From: Sphingomonas jaspsi DSM 18422
GTDB taxonomy: Bacteria; Pseudomonadota; Alphaproteobacteria; Sphingomonadales; Sphingomonadaceae
Reading direction: 5' to 3'
Assembly: GCF_000585415.1 (NCBI RefSeq)
Contig: NZ_KK073876.1
Span: 74,810-138,809 of the forward strand
Length of the DNA stretch: 64,000 nt
Below the pieces are notes generated by a model that ran no database searches, was not told the DNA's origin, and saw only the letters and a program-made list of their open reading frames with translations. The position numbers were made by a program, and so were the translations under genes. Within the stretch, counting starts at the first letter, position 1, and each line of letters begins with the position of its first letter. Shown piece by piece: positions 26,461 through 38,656 of the stretch.

Positions 26461-27254
26461 CCATCCGCCTCACCCGGCGCGACAATATCCATTGCCGCCG
26501 CGCATTTGTCGATCAGGCCTGGCGCAGCGGCGCGGCGCAGGCGGTAACGCTGGACCGGCGAAAGGCCAGCGAAGGTGTCGCGGTCGATCTTCATCCGCGC
26601 GTGATAGTCGAAGTTGACGCTGTCGGTGAACCACGGCCTGCTGAACATCGCATAAAGCAGCGGTCGGTCGCGCGCTGATCGATTGGGTAATCCACGATGG
26701 AAGCTACGCACGTCCATCAGGAAACAACCGCCCAGCGGCACATGCGGTTCGACCCAGTCGGCAGGCGGATCGATCTCCTCATCGCCGACACGAGACGCGG
26801 CGGCGCTGCCTTTCGCGATCGCGGTCGTCCCGGTCTCGTCATCGGTGGCGACCAGCGGCACGACCATCGTCACGGCATAGGGTGGCAGATCGGCATGACC
26901 ATGGCGCTCGGGAAACAGCGGTGGCAGGTCGCGGTGGAGGTGCATCTGCGGCGCCCCGGCCAGCGCGGTCACTAGCGACAGATTGTCGATCACATAATCC
27001 GCGCCCAACAAGGACGACAGTATCCGGTCGAGGATCGGATGGGTCAGCAAGGCCGGATCGAGCAGTGGGCCTTCCATCACGATCGGCATGTGCAGCCGCC
27101 CCTCGTCGACGCGCAGATGCACCGGAGGTCGGGCGGGATCGATGGGGCCGGTCCAGCCTGCCACCGTTTCGCGCACCCTTCCGATCATCTCCGGGTCGAA
27201 TATCCGGTCGATCACGAGAAGTCCGTCGTTGCGGAACTTCTCGTCGAACATCAT
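26442..27254 (-). CDS. Phytanoyl-CoA dioxygenase (PhyH) family protein
   Basis: 270 residues of the Fe(II)/2-oxoglutarate dioxygenase superfamily. The iron ligands are visible as His107-x-Asp109 (HLHRDL) and His186 (SFHRGL), with an arginine at about 197 for 2-oxoglutarate. It would hydroxylate an unknown substrate in the cytoplasm. Its ATG overlaps the pccA stop (ATGA). Its last four residues (WSKR) are read out of frame from the duplicated pccA 3' end, so its own C-terminus was altered by the duplication. This is not a usual member of a propionyl-CoA operon. Confidence 0.85.
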   Translation of the reverse strand: MMFDEKFRNDGLLVIDRIFDPEMIGRVRETVAGWTGPIDPARPPVHLRVDEGRLHMPIVMEGPLLDPALLTHPILDRILSSLLGADYVIDNLSLVTALAGAPQMHLHRDLPPLFPERHGHADLPPYAVTMVVPLVATDDETGTTAIAKGSAAASRVGDEEIDPPADWVEPHVPLGGCFLMDVRSFHRGLPNRSARDRPLLYAMFSRPWFTDSVNFDYHARMKIDRDTFAGLSPVQRYRLRRAAAPGLIDKCAAAMDIVAPGEADGRWSKR

Positions 27255-29287
27255 TCAAACTCCACGATGACCTGATCGACCGCCAGGCTGTCGCCAGCCT
27301 TGGCGGGGGTCGCCTTGACCGTGGCGCTCTTCTCGGCGCGGAGGATGTTTTCCATCTTCATCGCTTCGACCACCGCGACCGGCTGGCCGGCTTCGACCTT
27401 GTCGCCTTCCTTGACCTCCAGCTTGGTCAGCAGCCCCGGCATCGGCGCCAGCAGGAAGCGCGACATGTCCGGCGCGACCTTTTCGATCATGTGGCGCGAC
27501 AGCGCGGCGATGTGCGGCGCCATCACTGCCACATCATGCTTCGCACCGCGCGTCGTCAGCGTCCAGGCGCGGCCCTTCTTGGCGACCTGCACCACGCGCC
27601 GGCGGCCATCCATGTCGGCAACCAGCAGCGGATCGCCCGGCGCCCAGTCGCCGATCACGTCGATTTCCTCGCCATCGTCGACGCTGACCAGGTTACCGCC
27701 GTCATAGGGCGTGACGGTCACTTCGAAATCGCGTTTCGCAATGCGAACGATCTGCGTCGAGTCGGGGAATTCCGGCTCGCCCAGCTGCCCGTCGATCAAT
27801 GCCGCGCGCGTGTCGACCGTCAGCTCGACGATCGCGGCAATTGCAGCGAGGTCGGTCAACAGTTCCTCGTCCGCCGGCGCGCCGTGGAAGCCGTCCGGAT
27901 ATTCCTCGGCGATGAAGCCGGTGGTGAGGTCGCCGCTGCGGAAGCGCGGGTGCTGCATGATCGCCGAGACGAAATCGATGTTGTGGCCGAGGCCTTCGAT
28001 CCGGAAGGCGTCGAGCGCCGCGACCTGCTTGTCCGCCGCCTCGTCGCGCGTCCGGCCCCATGTCACCAGCTTGGCGATCATCGGGTCGTAGAACATGCTG
28101 ACTTCGCCGCCCTCATAGACGCCGTCGTCGACGCGCACGCCGTCCAATCCGCGGCGCCCATTGGCCTCGCCGTCGTCTTCCCAGCCCGGCACTGGCGGTT
28201 CGTAGCGCACCAGCCGCCCGGTGGACGGCAGGAAGCCGCGATAAGGGTCTTCGGCATAGACGCGGTTTTCGATCGACCAGCCGTCGATGCCGATATCGTC
28301 CTGCGTGAAGGGCAGCTTCTCTCCGTACGCGACGCGGATCATCTGCTCGACCAGGTCGATGCCGGTGATCGCCTCGGTCACCGGATGTTCGACCTGCAGG
28401 CGGGTGTTCATTTCCAGGAAGTAGAAGCTCTTTCCCGTCGGGTCCTTGCCGCTGACGATGAGTTCGACCGTCCCCGCCGAATAATAGCCCACCGCGCGGG
28501 CCAGCGCGACGCACTGCTCGCCCATCGCCTTGCGCATTTCGGGCGTGACGAAGGGCGACGGCGCTTCTTCGACCACCTTCTGGTGGCGGCGCTGAATCGA
28601 GCATTCGCGCTCGTTGAGGTAGAGGATGTTGCCGTGCTGGTCGCCGAGGATCTGGATCTCGATGTGGCGCGGGTCCTCGATGAACTTCTCAATGAAGACG
28701 CGGTCGTCGCCGAAGCTGTTGAGGCCTTCGCGCTTGGTCGCTTCAAAGCCTTCGCGGACGTCCTTTTCGGAATAGGCGAGGCGCATGCCCTTGCCACCGC
28801 CGCCGGCGCTGGCCTTCATCATCACCGGATAGCCGATCTCGGCCGCGATTTTGACGGCATGCTCGGTGTCCGCGATCTCGCCGACGAAGCCGGGGACGAC
28901 GTTGACGCCGGCTTCCTTGGCCAGCTTCTTGGATTCGATCTTGTCGCCCATCGCCGCGATCGCGCCGACCGGCGGCCCGATGAAGGCGATGCCTTCGGCG
29001 GCCAGCGCCTCGGCGAAGCTGGTGCGTTCGCTTAGGAAGCCATAGCCCGGATGCACCGCCTCCGCGCCGGTCGCCTTGCACGCCTCGATGATCTTGTCGG
29101 CGAGGAGGTAGCTCTGCGCAGCGGGCGGCGGGCCGATATGCACCGCCTCGTCCGCCATCTTCACGAACGGCGCGCGCGCATCGGCATCGGAATAGACCGC
29201 AACGGTCGCGATGCCCATACGCCGCGCGGACTTGATGACCCGGCAGGCAATTTCCCCGCGATTGGCGATCAGGATTTTTGTGAACAT
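27251..29287 (-). CDS. pccA: Propionyl/acetyl-CoA carboxylase biotin-carboxylase subunit alpha
   Basis: 678 residues. The layout is biotin carboxylase N-domain (KILIANRGEIACRVIKSARR), ATP-grasp with the glycine-rich MKASAGGGGKGMR (about 163-175), C-domain with FLEMNTRLQVEHPVTE, a linker domain, and a C-terminal biotinyl domain with the acceptor lysine at about 644 (EAMKMEN). With PccB it carboxylates propionyl-CoA to (S)-methylmalonyl-CoA. The neighbouring mutase and epimerase genes favour propionyl-CoA over acetyl-CoA as substrate. Its stop is overlapped by the dioxygenase ATG. Confidence 0.96.
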   Translation of the reverse strand: MFTKILIANRGEIACRVIKSARRMGIATVAVYSDADARAPFVKMADEAVHIGPPPAAQSYLLADKIIEACKATGAEAVHPGYGFLSERTSFAEALAAEGIAFIGPPVGAIAAMGDKIESKKLAKEAGVNVVPGFVGEIADTEHAVKIAAEIGYPVMMKASAGGGGKGMRLAYSEKDVREGFEATKREGLNSFGDDRVFIEKFIEDPRHIEIQILGDQHGNILYLNERECSIQRRHQKVVEEAPSPFVTPEMRKAMGEQCVALARAVGYYSAGTVELIVSGKDPTGKSFYFLEMNTRLQVEHPVTEAITGIDLVEQMIRVAYGEKLPFTQDDIGIDGWSIENRVYAEDPYRGFLPSTGRLVRYEPPVPGWEDDGEANGRRGLDGVRVDDGVYEGGEVSMFYDPMIAKLVTWGRTRDEAADKQVAALDAFRIEGLGHNIDFVSAIMQHPRFRSGDLTTGFIAEEYPDGFHGAPADEELLTDLAAIAAIVELTVDTRAALIDGQLGEPEFPDSTQIVRIAKRDFEVTVTPYDGGNLVSVDDGEEIDVIGDWAPGDPLLVADMDGRRRVVQVAKKGRAWTLTTRGAKHDVAVMAPHIAALSRHMIEKVAPDMSRFLLAPMPGLLTKLEVKEGDKVEAGQPVAVVEAMKMENILRAEKSATVKATPAKAGDSLAVDQVIVEFE
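27257..27376 (-). repeat. Direct repeat copy B: 3' end of pccA in place
   Basis: The intact end of pccA, coding the biotin-acceptor A-M-K-M segment to the stop. It is the counterpart of 26341-26460, offset 916 bp, with nine mismatches, mostly at third codon positions. Confidence 0.93.
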
Positions 29288-29309
29288 ACAAGGTCCGTTT
29301 CTTGCGCTG

Positions 29310-29657
29310 CTATTGCGCGTTGAATTTGTCCCAGCGCTTTTCGAGTTTTGCTCTCTTGGCCGCTTCCGTGGTGCCCGATTTGTCTATCGAGACGAGCCAC
29401 TTGTGAAAATGTGCCCGGGCGAAAATCTGCCCGCGCTCGTTCAACTGAAGCCACCGGATCGTTAGATCAGGACTACGCGTGATGGTTATACCGTCTACCA
29501 ACAGTCCTTTATCTGAAAGAAATTCGGCGAAAACGTACTGACTTTCCGCCGCTTCGCGATTCCAATCTAGATCGGGCCGTTCGCCATGTTCGTCGGAAAT
29601 CGTGACTTTCTGAGAAAGCATTGATGGGACGTCCACGACAATAAAGTCAGCACTCAT
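29310..29657 (-). CDS. Uncharacterised small protein between scpA and pccA
   Basis: 115 residues, soluble, with no motif I can name ([32 protein letters not shown]). Its ATG overlaps the scpA stop by 4 bp (ATGA). One sampled sequence line is 43% GC and another 57%, well below scpA and pccA. It is inserted cleanly between two core genes of the pathway, which suggests acquisition rather than a pathway role. Confidence 0.7.
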   Translation of the reverse strand: MSADFIVVDVPSMLSQKVTISDEHGERPDLDWNREAAESQYVFAEFLSDKGLLVDGITITRSPDLTIRWLQLNERGQIFARAHFHKWLVSIDKSGTTEAAKRAKLEKRWDKFNAQ

Positions 29658-31783
29658 AACTCTTGGGCCTCCACCGGCGGCTTGTTGTGACCCAGCAATC
29701 GCAGCACTTCGTCCGCCGCATCGGCGAGGTTCGTGCCGGGCCCGAAGATCGCCTGCACGCCCGCCTTGCGCAGGAAGTCGTAATCCTGCGGCGGGATGAC
29801 GCCGCCGGCGACGACCTTGATGTCGGCGCGGCCGAGGTCCTTGAGGTGGCCGATGAGTTCGGGGATAAGCGTCTTGTGGCCCGCCGCGAGAGATGAGGCG
29901 CCGACCACGTCGACGTCCTCGGCCACCGCCTGCTCGGCCGTTTCGCGCGGGGTCTGGAAGAGGGAGCCGGCGACCACCTCGAAGCCCAAATCGCCGAACG
30001 CCGAACTGACGAGGTTGGCGCCGCGGTCGTGGCCGTCCTGGCCCATCTTGGCGACGAATATGCGGGGCTTGCGGCCAAGCCGTTCGGCCACCGCCACCGT
30101 GCCCGCCAGCGCTTCCTTCCAGCGCTGGTCATCGCGCTGGCCATAGATGCCGCTGACCGGTTCGGGCTTGGTGGCATAGCGACCGAAGGCGCGCTCCAGC
30201 GCGTCCGAAATCTCGCCGAGCGAAGCCCGCACCCGCGCCGCATCGACGGCCAGCGCGAGCAGGTTTGCGTTACCCCGCGCGCCCGCTTCGAGTGCATCGA
30301 GCGCGGCGCGGCAGGCGGCCTCGTCGCGGGAGCTGCGCATTTTCTCCAGCCGCGCGATCTGACCCGCGCGAACCTTGTCGTTGTCGACCTCGAGGATGTC
30401 GATCTCCGGCTCATTTTCCAGCCGGTAGCGGTTGACGCCGACGATCACCGTCTCGCCCGTGTCGACCTTGGCGGCGCGCATCGCGGCCGCTTCCTCGATC
30501 CGCTTCTTGGGCAGGCCTTCGGCGACCGCCTTGGTCATGCCGCCATGCGCCTCGACCTCCTCGATCAGCGCCCAGGCCTTTTCCTCCAGCTCGCGGGTCA
30601 GCGCCTCGACATAGTAGGAACCGCCGAGCGGATCGGCGACGGCGGTGACCCCGCTTTCCTCCGCCAGGATCAGCTGGGTGTTGCGGGCGATGCGCGCACT
30701 GAAATCGGTCGGCAGCGCGATCGCTTCGTCGAAGCTGTTGGTGTGCAGCGACTGGGTCCCGCCCAGCACCGCCGCCATCGCCTCGATCGTGGTGCGGACG
30801 ATGTTGTTGTACGGGTCCTGCTCGGTGAGGCTCACGCCGCTGGTCTGGCAGTGCGTGCGCAGCAGCTTCGACTTTTCCGACTTGGCGCCAAGGTCGGTCA
30901 TAATGCGGCCCCACAGCGTGCGCGCGGCGCGCATCTTGGCGACCTCCATGAACAGGTTCATGCCGATGCCCCAGAAGAAGCTGAGGCGCGGCGCAAAGGC
31001 GTCGATGTCGAGCCCCGCCTTCATCGCCGAGCGGACATATTCCATGCCGTCGGCGAGCGTGTAGGCCATTTCCTGCACCGCCGTCGCTCCGGCCTCGTGC
31101 ATATGGTAGCCACTGATCGAGATGCTGTTGAACTTGGGCATTTCGGCGGAGGTGTAGGCGATGATGTCGCTGACGATCCGCATCGACGGTTCGGGCGGGT
31201 AGATGTAGGTGTTGCGGACCGCGAACTCCTTGAGGATGTCGTTCTGAATCGTACCGCTCAGCGCCTTGCGGTCGACCCCCTGCTCTTCGCCCGCGACGAT
31301 GTAGAAGGCCATCACCGGCAACACCGCGCCGTTCATGGTCATGCTGACGCTCATCTCGCCCAGCGGAATGCCGTCGAACAGCAGCTTCATATCCTCGACG
31401 CTGTCGATCGCGACGCCCGCCTTGCCGACGTCGCCCGCGACGCGCGGATGGTCGCTGTCATAGCCACGGTGGGTGGCAAGGTCGAAGGCGACCGATAGCC
31501 CCTTCTGCCCGGCGGCTAGGTTGCGGCGGTAGAAGGCGTTGGATTCCTCGGCAGTCGAGAAGCCCGCGTATTGGCGGATGGTCCACGGCCGGCCCGCGTA
31601 CATCGTCGCATAGGGCCCGCGCGTATAGGGCGCGACGCCCGGATAGCCGACGTCGCGGCCATCTTCGGGGCCATAGACCGTCTTCAGCCGAATGCCCTCG
31701 GGCGTTTCGCGCGACAGGTCACGGCCTTTCGATTCCTTGTCGGCCAGCGCTTTCCAGTCGTCGTACTTGGGCGTGTCGGTCAT
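29654..31783 (-). CDS. scpA: Methylmalonyl-CoA mutase
   Basis: 709 residues, a full-length single-chain mutase. The N-terminal TIM barrel includes the substrate region [22 protein letters not shown]. The C-terminal cobalamin-binding domain has [10 protein letters not shown], with the cobalt-ligand histidine near residue 585, followed by the SS and GG turns. It isomerises (R)-methylmalonyl-CoA to succinyl-CoA using adenosylcobalamin, feeding propionate into the TCA cycle. It is co-directional with pccB, mce and pccA. No MeaB-type chaperone gene is in the window. Confidence 0.97.
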   Translation of the reverse strand: MTDTPKYDDWKALADKESKGRDLSRETPEGIRLKTVYGPEDGRDVGYPGVAPYTRGPYATMYAGRPWTIRQYAGFSTAEESNAFYRRNLAAGQKGLSVAFDLATHRGYDSDHPRVAGDVGKAGVAIDSVEDMKLLFDGIPLGEMSVSMTMNGAVLPVMAFYIVAGEEQGVDRKALSGTIQNDILKEFAVRNTYIYPPEPSMRIVSDIIAYTSAEMPKFNSISISGYHMHEAGATAVQEMAYTLADGMEYVRSAMKAGLDIDAFAPRLSFFWGIGMNLFMEVAKMRAARTLWGRIMTDLGAKSEKSKLLRTHCQTSGVSLTEQDPYNNIVRTTIEAMAAVLGGTQSLHTNSFDEAIALPTDFSARIARNTQLILAEESGVTAVADPLGGSYYVEALTRELEEKAWALIEEVEAHGGMTKAVAEGLPKKRIEEAAAMRAAKVDTGETVIVGVNRYRLENEPEIDILEVDNDKVRAGQIARLEKMRSSRDEAACRAALDALEAGARGNANLLALAVDAARVRASLGEISDALERAFGRYATKPEPVSGIYGQRDDQRWKEALAGTVAVAERLGRKPRIFVAKMGQDGHDRGANLVSSAFGDLGFEVVAGSLFQTPRETAEQAVAEDVDVVGASSLAAGHKTLIPELIGHLKDLGRADIKVVAGGVIPPQDYDFLRKAGVQAIFGPGTNLADAADEVLRLLGHNKPPVEAQEL

Positions 31784-31821
31784 AGGGCCAAGCCCCTAGC
31801 GCCGTAGCGGCAACTCGGCAA

Positions 31822-32286
31822 TCAGGCGCGCGGCGTGACGGTTACCTCGGAGGTGATCGAATTGGCGATGAAGCAGGCTTCGTGCGCCTGGTGGTGGAGG
31901 TGATCGAGTGCCGCCGCGTCGGGCGCCTTACCGTCCCACGCAACCCGCGGTTTCAGGCAGACCTTGGTGATGCGAACCTTGCCGTCATCGCATTTGTCGA
32001 GGTCGGCGGCCGCCTCATCCTCATAACTCGTCGGCGCGAAGCCGGCGCGGCGGGCGAAGTCGAGGAACCACAGCATGTGGCAGCTCGAGATGGCGGCGAG
32101 GAAGCCTTCTTCCGGATCGACCGCCGCCTCGCTCGACCAGGGCGCGCGCACCACCGATGGCGAGGCCGACCCCGGCACCGTCACCCCGCCGTCGAAGCGC
32201 CATTCATGGACCCGGCTGTAATGCCCCTTGCGAAATCCTTCGGGGTCGTCGTTGGACCAGGCGATGGTGGCGATATGCTGGGACAC
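31822..32286 (-). CDS. OsmC family peroxiredoxin-like protein
   Basis: 154 residues. The two redox cysteines expected of OsmC/Ohr proteins are Cys69 (ISSCHMLWFL) and Cys138 (HEACFIAN). This supports a cytoplasmic thiol peroxidase for organic hydroperoxides. It is co-directional with the propionyl-CoA genes, so it is probably transcribed with them. A role in protecting the cobalamin enzyme is possible but not shown. Confidence 0.92.
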   Translation of the reverse strand: MSQHIATIAWSNDDPEGFRKGHYSRVHEWRFDGGVTVPGSASPSVVRAPWSSEAAVDPEEGFLAAISSCHMLWFLDFARRAGFAPTSYEDEAAADLDKCDDGKVRITKVCLKPRVAWDGKAPDAAALDHLHHQAHEACFIANSITSEVTVTPRA

Positions 32287-32304
32287 GGCTTGCTCCTCTC
32301 TCGA

Positions 32305-32652
32305 TCAGGCGCCGGCGATACAGAAGGCAACTACGATGGCGAACAGGTACGCCCCGAAATGGTGCCCCCTTGTCGCCCACGCGTTTACGACAACGGCCGA
32401 TGCGTACATCGCCCCTGCGCCGAGCACGATGACGTGCCGCGCCGATTCGGGCTGCCCGGGCGCCAGGAGCAGCGCCACCCCGCCCGCGAACCAGTAAAGC
32501 GTCGATAGCTGGTACACGCCCGCGTTCAGTCGCTTCGTCGTGTAGGGATGCACTTCGACCCGGTTCAACACATGCCTATGGCTGAGCCAGCCGTGGACCA
32601 GCGACAGCAGTATGGCTAAGGCCCCGGCCCCGGTCAGAAACAGGTCGCGCAT
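32305..32652 (-). CDS. Four-helix membrane protein of unknown function
   Basis: 115 residues with four predicted transmembrane helices (LTGAGALAILLSLVHGWL, LYWFAGGVALLLA, VIVLGAGAMYASAVVVNAW and GAYLFAIVVAFCIAGA). Two histidines occur in the first loop (SHRHVLNRVEVHPY). I recognise no named family. It sits between the OsmC and epimerase genes in the same direction. Confidence 0.75.
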   Translation of the reverse strand: MRDLFLTGAGALAILLSLVHGWLSHRHVLNRVEVHPYTTKRLNAGVYQLSTLYWFAGGVALLLAPGQPESARHVIVLGAGAMYASAVVVNAWATRGHHFGAYLFAIVVAFCIAGA

Positions 32653-32678
32653 CGCTCGTCTCCTTCACAGCCCGAGTG

Positions 32679-33098
32679 TCAATGCGCTTGTTTCGGACTC
32701 TCCATGATTTCGGTCAGTACACCCATCATGTCCTTGGGGTGCAGGAAAAAGATCGGAGTGCCGTGCGCGCCGATGCGGGTCGGGCCGAGGATGCGGACGC
32801 CCTTCGCGTCATAGTAAGCGCGCGCTTCCTCGATGTCCGGCACTTCGAAGCAGAGGTGATGTTGGCCGCCCTCGGGATTACGCTCGAGGAACTTCACGAT
32901 CGGCGAGTACGCGCCCAGCGGCTCGATCAGCTCGATCTGCGAATTGGGCGTGTTGACGAAACACACCCGCACGCCCTGCGCCGGCAGGTCGAACGCATCG
33001 TGCACCACCTCCGCCCCCATCTTTTCGCGATAGAGCGCAACCGACTTCTCGATCGACGGGGTCGCCACCCCAACATGGTTCAAGCGTCCGAGTTTCAT
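32679..33098 (-). CDS. mce: Methylmalonyl-CoA epimerase
   Basis: 139 residues from ATG 33098 (MKLGRLNHVGVATP). A vicinal-oxygen-chelate protein with metal-binding His8 and the GGQHHLCFEV segment near residue 80. The C-terminal HPKDMMGVLTEIME gives the remaining ligands. It converts (S)- to (R)-methylmalonyl-CoA between the carboxylase and mutase. The frame runs 15 codons further upstream, but those residues overlap the low-GC small gene and are not conserved in style. Confidence 0.95.
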   Translation of the reverse strand: MKLGRLNHVGVATPSIEKSVALYREKMGAEVVHDAFDLPAQGVRVCFVNTPNSQIELIEPLGAYSPIVKFLERNPEGGQHHLCFEVPDIEEARAYYDAKGVRILGPTRIGAHGTPIFFLHPKDMMGVLTEIMESPKQAH

Positions 33099-33099
33099 T

Positions 33100-33305
33100 T
33101 TAGAGCGAACTCCGCACAAAAATTGTGACCTGCCAAACGGCAAATAGACACACGGCGAACTTGGCCGCCTGTTTTAGCCAGAATGTCTTAGCGCTCGCGC
33201 CTTCGTCGGGACCCTGAAAAACTCGAACCGACAATGAAAATGCACAGGCCAAACCCACCAGCACCATGGCGATTGCCCAAACGCCGAATATTATTTCGCC
33301 ACCCA

Positions 33306-33306
<1 letters not shown>
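33100..33306 (-). CDS. Small lower-GC membrane protein between pccB and mce
   Basis: 68 residues with two hydrophobic helices (IIFGVWAIAMVLVGLACAF and AVCLFAVWQVTIFV). ATG 33306 shares a base with the pccB stop (TAATG). One sampled line is 52% GC against about 65-70% for pccB. No family is recognised. It is the third small gene placed directly on a stop codon of this operon. Confidence 0.65.
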
Positions 33307-34838
<1,532 letters not shown>

Positions 34839-34934
34839 ATGCTCTCCTCGGCCAAGCGCGCTGCCACGCAGGCGCGCGGGCGTCAACGGCAGGCCGACCC
34901 ACAGAAACCCGTTTACGCCGCTTTAACCATAGTC

Positions 34935-36725
34935 ATGTCACTGAACCGCCAATCTTTATCGAAGCCGTTTCGACGATTCTGGGTGGGCGAGCAGCAGATG
35001 ACGCTGAATCAAAGGGTGAACTGGATCGTAGGCCTGCTGAGCCTGACGGTGTCCGTGATCCTCGTGACGGGCTTCGTCGTGTCGTCGCGACTTGCGCAAG
35101 CGCAGGCCGACAATCGGATCGCGACCGATGCGCTGCGCAACCATCTTGAAGCCGGCATCGCCTTTTCGGAAATGAAGAGCGACATCTACCAGGCGGTCAC
35201 CTACACCTCGGGCCACAACCGTCAGACACTGGGCGCCATCGCTACGCAGAGCCAGGAAAATATGGCGTGGTTCCAGCGTGCGATGTCCGCGAATGGCAGC
35301 ATGGATCTGCCCGAATCCATTCGCTCCCAGCTGGCCACGGTGAAGCGCCCGCAGGCGCTGTTCGTCGCAGACTGCGAACGCCTGCTGGCACGCGCCCAAA
35401 GCGGGGTGGCGATCACGGAGTTCGACTTGAAGCGGCTCGACCGGGAATCGGCCGCTTTGCGGAAACATTTGAAAACGACCAGCGACGTCATCGTTGGGAC
35501 GGTCGAGACCAATCAGCGTCATGTCGCGATACTGACCGTCGCCTGGCGGACTATCCTGTTGCTGGGCGGTTTGGCGATGCTAGCCATCGCCGGTTTCATC
35601 GCGAGCGTCCTACGTCGCCGGATGGTGAAGCCCATCGCTCGCCTGACATCCTGCCTGCAGGCGCTGACGGCAGGCCGGATGGACGTCGAACTTTCCGACC
35701 GAAACAGCCCGGATGAGATCGGTGAACTTGCCAAGGGATTGGAAGCGTTCCGCGAAGCCGTGCTTGAAGCTCGCAAAGCGGAAGATCGCGCCCGGGCCGC
35801 CGAACTGGCGCGTCAGCAGGAAGTTGCCGAAAGGCTGGACCAGGACGCCAGGCGCGACGCAGAGCAACGCGAACGGCGCAAGGCGGAACTGACGGCGATG
35901 GCGTCCCATCTCGAAGAGCGGGCGTTGGCGACGGCCGACCTGATCGCTCGCGCCAGCAACGCCATGCACATGACCACGACTGCGCTCGCGACGGGCGCGG
36001 TCCAGACGCGCGATGCGGCGCGCACGGCCAACCAGGCCAGCGATCGCAGCGCTCAGGACGCACAGGTGGTCGTCACCGCGACGACGCAGATGATGGCCGC
36101 AATCGAAGAAGTGTCGCAACTCACCGCCACCAGCGCTAATTCGGCGCGGATCATGGCCGAACAGTCAATGCATGTCGGCCAGAAGGTGGCAGGGCTTGAA
36201 GCGGCCGCCGAGCAGATCGGGGCAGTGTCGAAACTGATCGCCGATATCGCCGCCAAGACCAATATGCTGGCGCTCAACGCCACGATCGAAGCGGCTCGCG
36301 CCGGCGTTCAAGGCCAGGGGTTCGCCGTCGTCGCGGGCGAGGTCAAATCGCTGGCCGAGCAGATCGCCGAGGCAACGCGTGAGATCGGCGGCCAGATCGA
36401 CGGGGTCCGCAGCACGGTGGGCGACGTGTCGACCGCCATTAGCGACATCGGTCGCAGCATCGTGACGTTCGACCAGTCTTCGACCGCCATCGCAACCGCC
36501 ATCGATGAGCAGGGTGCCGCCATCGCCGACATCAATCGCACCATCCAGGGCAGTGTCGGCACCGCCGAGGAATTGCGCACGTCGATGTCCACGCTTCTGT
36601 CTCAAGCCGAAACGACCGGCGCCGGTGCGGCCGATATCGTCGGCGCGGTGAAAGATCTCGAACGACAGGGCAGCGAGCTAAGCGGCCAGATTCGTAACTT
36701 CATCGATCAAATTCGCGCCGCCTGA
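34935..36725 (+). CDS. Methyl-accepting chemotaxis protein
   Basis: 596 residues from ATG 34935 (a second ATG at 34998 is possible). TM1 is at about 29-50, a 150-residue helical periplasmic sensor follows, TM2 is at about 205-226, HAMP at 226-278, and the methyl-accepting coiled coil with hairpin tip at the C-terminal half. The tip reads [24 protein letters not shown]; the common glutamate after AG is valine here. No CheA, CheW or flagellar gene is adjacent, so it is an orphan receptor signalling to a distant array. Confidence 0.94.
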   Translation: MSLNRQSLSKPFRRFWVGEQQMTLNQRVNWIVGLLSLTVSVILVTGFVVSSRLAQAQADNRIATDALRNHLEAGIAFSEMKSDIYQAVTYTSGHNRQTLGAIATQSQENMAWFQRAMSANGSMDLPESIRSQLATVKRPQALFVADCERLLARAQSGVAITEFDLKRLDRESAALRKHLKTTSDVIVGTVETNQRHVAILTVAWRTILLLGGLAMLAIAGFIASVLRRRMVKPIARLTSCLQALTAGRMDVELSDRNSPDEIGELAKGLEAFREAVLEARKAEDRARAAELARQQEVAERLDQDARRDAEQRERRKAELTAMASHLEERALATADLIARASNAMHMTTTALATGAVQTRDAARTANQASDRSAQDAQVVVTATTQMMAAIEEVSQLTATSANSARIMAEQSMHVGQKVAGLEAAAEQIGAVSKLIADIAAKTNMLALNATIEAARAGVQGQGFAVVAGEVKSLAEQIAEATREIGGQIDGVRSTVGDVSTAISDIGRSIVTFDQSSTAIATAIDEQGAAIADINRTIQGSVGTAEELRTSMSTLLSQAETTGAGAADIVGAVKDLERQGSELSGQIRNFIDQIRAA

Positions 36726-36736
36726 CGGGGCAGCGA

Positions 36737-38191
36737 TCAACCGTCGTTGAGGTAGGAATCCAACTCGTCGCCGGCCAGTTTGACGACGTGGATGACGTTG
36801 GTCGAGCCGCTGGTGCGGAACGGCACGCCGGCCATAATCACCATCCGCTCGCCCGACTTGGCGATGTGGTGGCGCAGCGCCATGCGCTTGGCCTTGCCGA
36901 CCATTTCCTCGAAACTACCGACGTCGCGGGTGTGAACCGCATGGACCCCCCACTGGAGGCCCAGCTTGCGCGCGACGGCAAGGCTGGACGTCATCACTAG
37001 CGTGGGGACCGGCGCACGCTCGCGGGCGATGCGACGTGCGGTCGAGCCCGACGAGGTGTAGCAGGCCATGGCCTTCGCCGACAGCGTCCGCACGATCTGC
37101 GCAGCGCTTTCGCTCAGCGCGTCGGCGGTGGTCGCCTCGGCCGGGGTTTCGGTGAAGTGGATGCGCTTGGAATAGACCGGGTCGGCTTCGACCGACTGGC
37201 CGATCTTGTCCATCATGGCGACCGCTTCGATCGGATACTGCCCCGCCGCGCTTTCGGCTGAAAGCATGACCGCGTCGGCGCCTTCATAGATGGCGTTGGC
37301 GACGTCGCTGACTTCGGCGCGGGTCGGGCTGGGCGACACGATCATCGATTCCAGCATTTGCGTCGCGACGACCACCGGCTTGCCGGCCTGGCGCGCGGCC
37401 GCGACGATCCGGTTCTGCGCCGGGGGCACGCCTTCGGGCGGCAGTTCGACGCCAAGGTCGCCGCGCGCGACCATCACCGCATCAACGATATCGATGATTT
37501 CGTCGAGCCGTTCCATCGCCTGCGGCTTTTCGATCTTGGCGAGCAGCGCCGCCTTTCCGCCGATCAGGTCGCGGCCCTCGATCACGTCTTCGGGCCGCTG
37601 GACGAAGCTCATCGCCACATAATCCGCACCCTGTTCGAGCGCGAAGGCCAGGTCGCTGCGGTCCTTGTCGGTCAGCGCTGGAATCGGGACGACCACGTCG
37701 GGCACGTTGACGCCCTTATGGTTCGATACCTTGCCGCCGACATTGACCTCGGCCGCGATCCGGGTCGGGGTCACCTCCTTCGCGGTTAGCCGCACCTTGC
37801 CGTCGTCGATGAGCAGGCGGTCGCCGGGTTTCAGGGTCGCGAACAGTTCGGGATGCGGCAGTTCGGCCCTCGTCGCGTCGCCATCGGCGGGGTCGAGGTC
37901 GAAGACGAAGGTTTGGCCGGTCTCGAGCATCGCCGACCCGCCCTTGAAGTCGCCCACGCGTAGCTTCGGCCCCTGAAGGTCGAACAGGATGGTGGTCGGT
38001 CGGTGCAGCGTCTTTTCAAGGCTGCGAATGGCCTCGACCAGCTTGGCCTTCTCGGCCTGGCTGCCGTGGCTCATGTTGATGCGGAAAGCGTCCGCACCGG
38101 CTTCCATCAGCGCGCGGATCATCTCGGGGGAGGAAGAGGCCGGACCCAGCGTCGCCAGGATTTTCACCTTGCGCGCCCGCGGTTTCAGCAT
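36737..38191 (-). CDS. pyk: Pyruvate kinase
   Basis: 484 residues from ATG 38191 ([17 protein letters not shown]). It makes ATP and pyruvate from phosphoenolpyruvate. Active-site features are FRINMSHG (about 37-44), the metal-binding [14 protein letters not shown] and [14 protein letters not shown], and a C-terminal allosteric domain. It is the normal type I/II size. It is divergent from the gapR-like gene, with a 170-bp shared upstream region. Confidence 0.97.
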   Translation of the reverse strand: MLKPRARKVKILATLGPASSSPEMIRALMEAGADAFRINMSHGSQAEKAKLVEAIRSLEKTLHRPTTILFDLQGPKLRVGDFKGGSAMLETGQTFVFDLDPADGDATRAELPHPELFATLKPGDRLLIDDGKVRLTAKEVTPTRIAAEVNVGGKVSNHKGVNVPDVVVPIPALTDKDRSDLAFALEQGADYVAMSFVQRPEDVIEGRDLIGGKAALLAKIEKPQAMERLDEIIDIVDAVMVARGDLGVELPPEGVPPAQNRIVAAARQAGKPVVVATQMLESMIVSPSPTRAEVSDVANAIYEGADAVMLSAESAAGQYPIEAVAMMDKIGQSVEADPVYSKRIHFTETPAEATTADALSESAAQIVRTLSAKAMACYTSSGSTARRIARERAPVPTLVMTSSLAVARKLGLQWGVHAVHTRDVGSFEEMVGKAKRMALRHHIAKSGERMVIMAGVPFRTSGSTNVIHVVKLAGDELDSYLNDG

Positions 38192-38362
38192 CGTCACGTC
38201 GTCGTCACTCCCATTTCTTGTTGCCCGAATGCCATAGCGACATGGTCCATCCATGCAACCGCGGCGAATGCGTATTCATGCGCCTTGAGCCTGCCGCTGC
38301 CACCGCTTAGGGCCGGTACCGACATCCGGTTTCGGATTCGCGACATCATTAGAAGGATTAGC

Positions 38363-38605
38363 ATGAGCGAGGACAACGTCGCAGCCGACCAGCTGCGCCT
38401 TTTCATCGAACGGATCGAACGGCTCGAGGAAGAGAAGAAGGGCATCGCCGACGACATCAAGGACGTCTACGCCGAAGCCAAGGCCAACGGCTACGACACC
38501 AAGACGATGCGCTCGATCGTCCGCCTGCGGAAGATGGAAAGCCATGCCCGCCAGGAAGCCGACGCGCTGCTCGAAACCTATCGCAACGCCTTGGGCCTGG
38601 ATTGA
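38363..38605 (+). CDS. gapR: GapR family (DUF2312) nucleoid-associated protein
   Basis: 80 residues from ATG 38363, preceded by AGAAGGATTAGC. The sequence [19 protein letters not shown]...[28 protein letters not shown] is the DUF2312 pattern, which is the GapR family. In Caulobacter GapR binds overtwisted, AT-rich DNA ahead of replication forks and highly transcribed genes. A long N-terminal coiled coil and a basic second half are visible. The frame runs far upstream but without a credible start. Confidence 0.93.
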   Translation: MSEDNVAADQLRLFIERIERLEEEKKGIADDIKDVYAEAKANGYDTKTMRSIVRLRKMESHARQEADALLETYRNALGLD

Positions 38606-38656
38606 TCCTAAGGATTGATCCTGCCAACGCCCTAGGTCTCTCCTAAAGGCAGTCTC

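Noticed and set aside
26341..27376. The pccA repeats as ends of an insertion sequence or integrative element
   Set aside because: There is no transposase or integrase, no terminal inverted repeat and no target-site duplication visible. The repeats are coding sequence of the adjacent gene.
34850..34870. Second copy of the frmA upstream palindrome before pccB
   Set aside because: Only the left half (GGCCAAGCGC) matches and the right half is not palindromic, so shared regulation is not supported.
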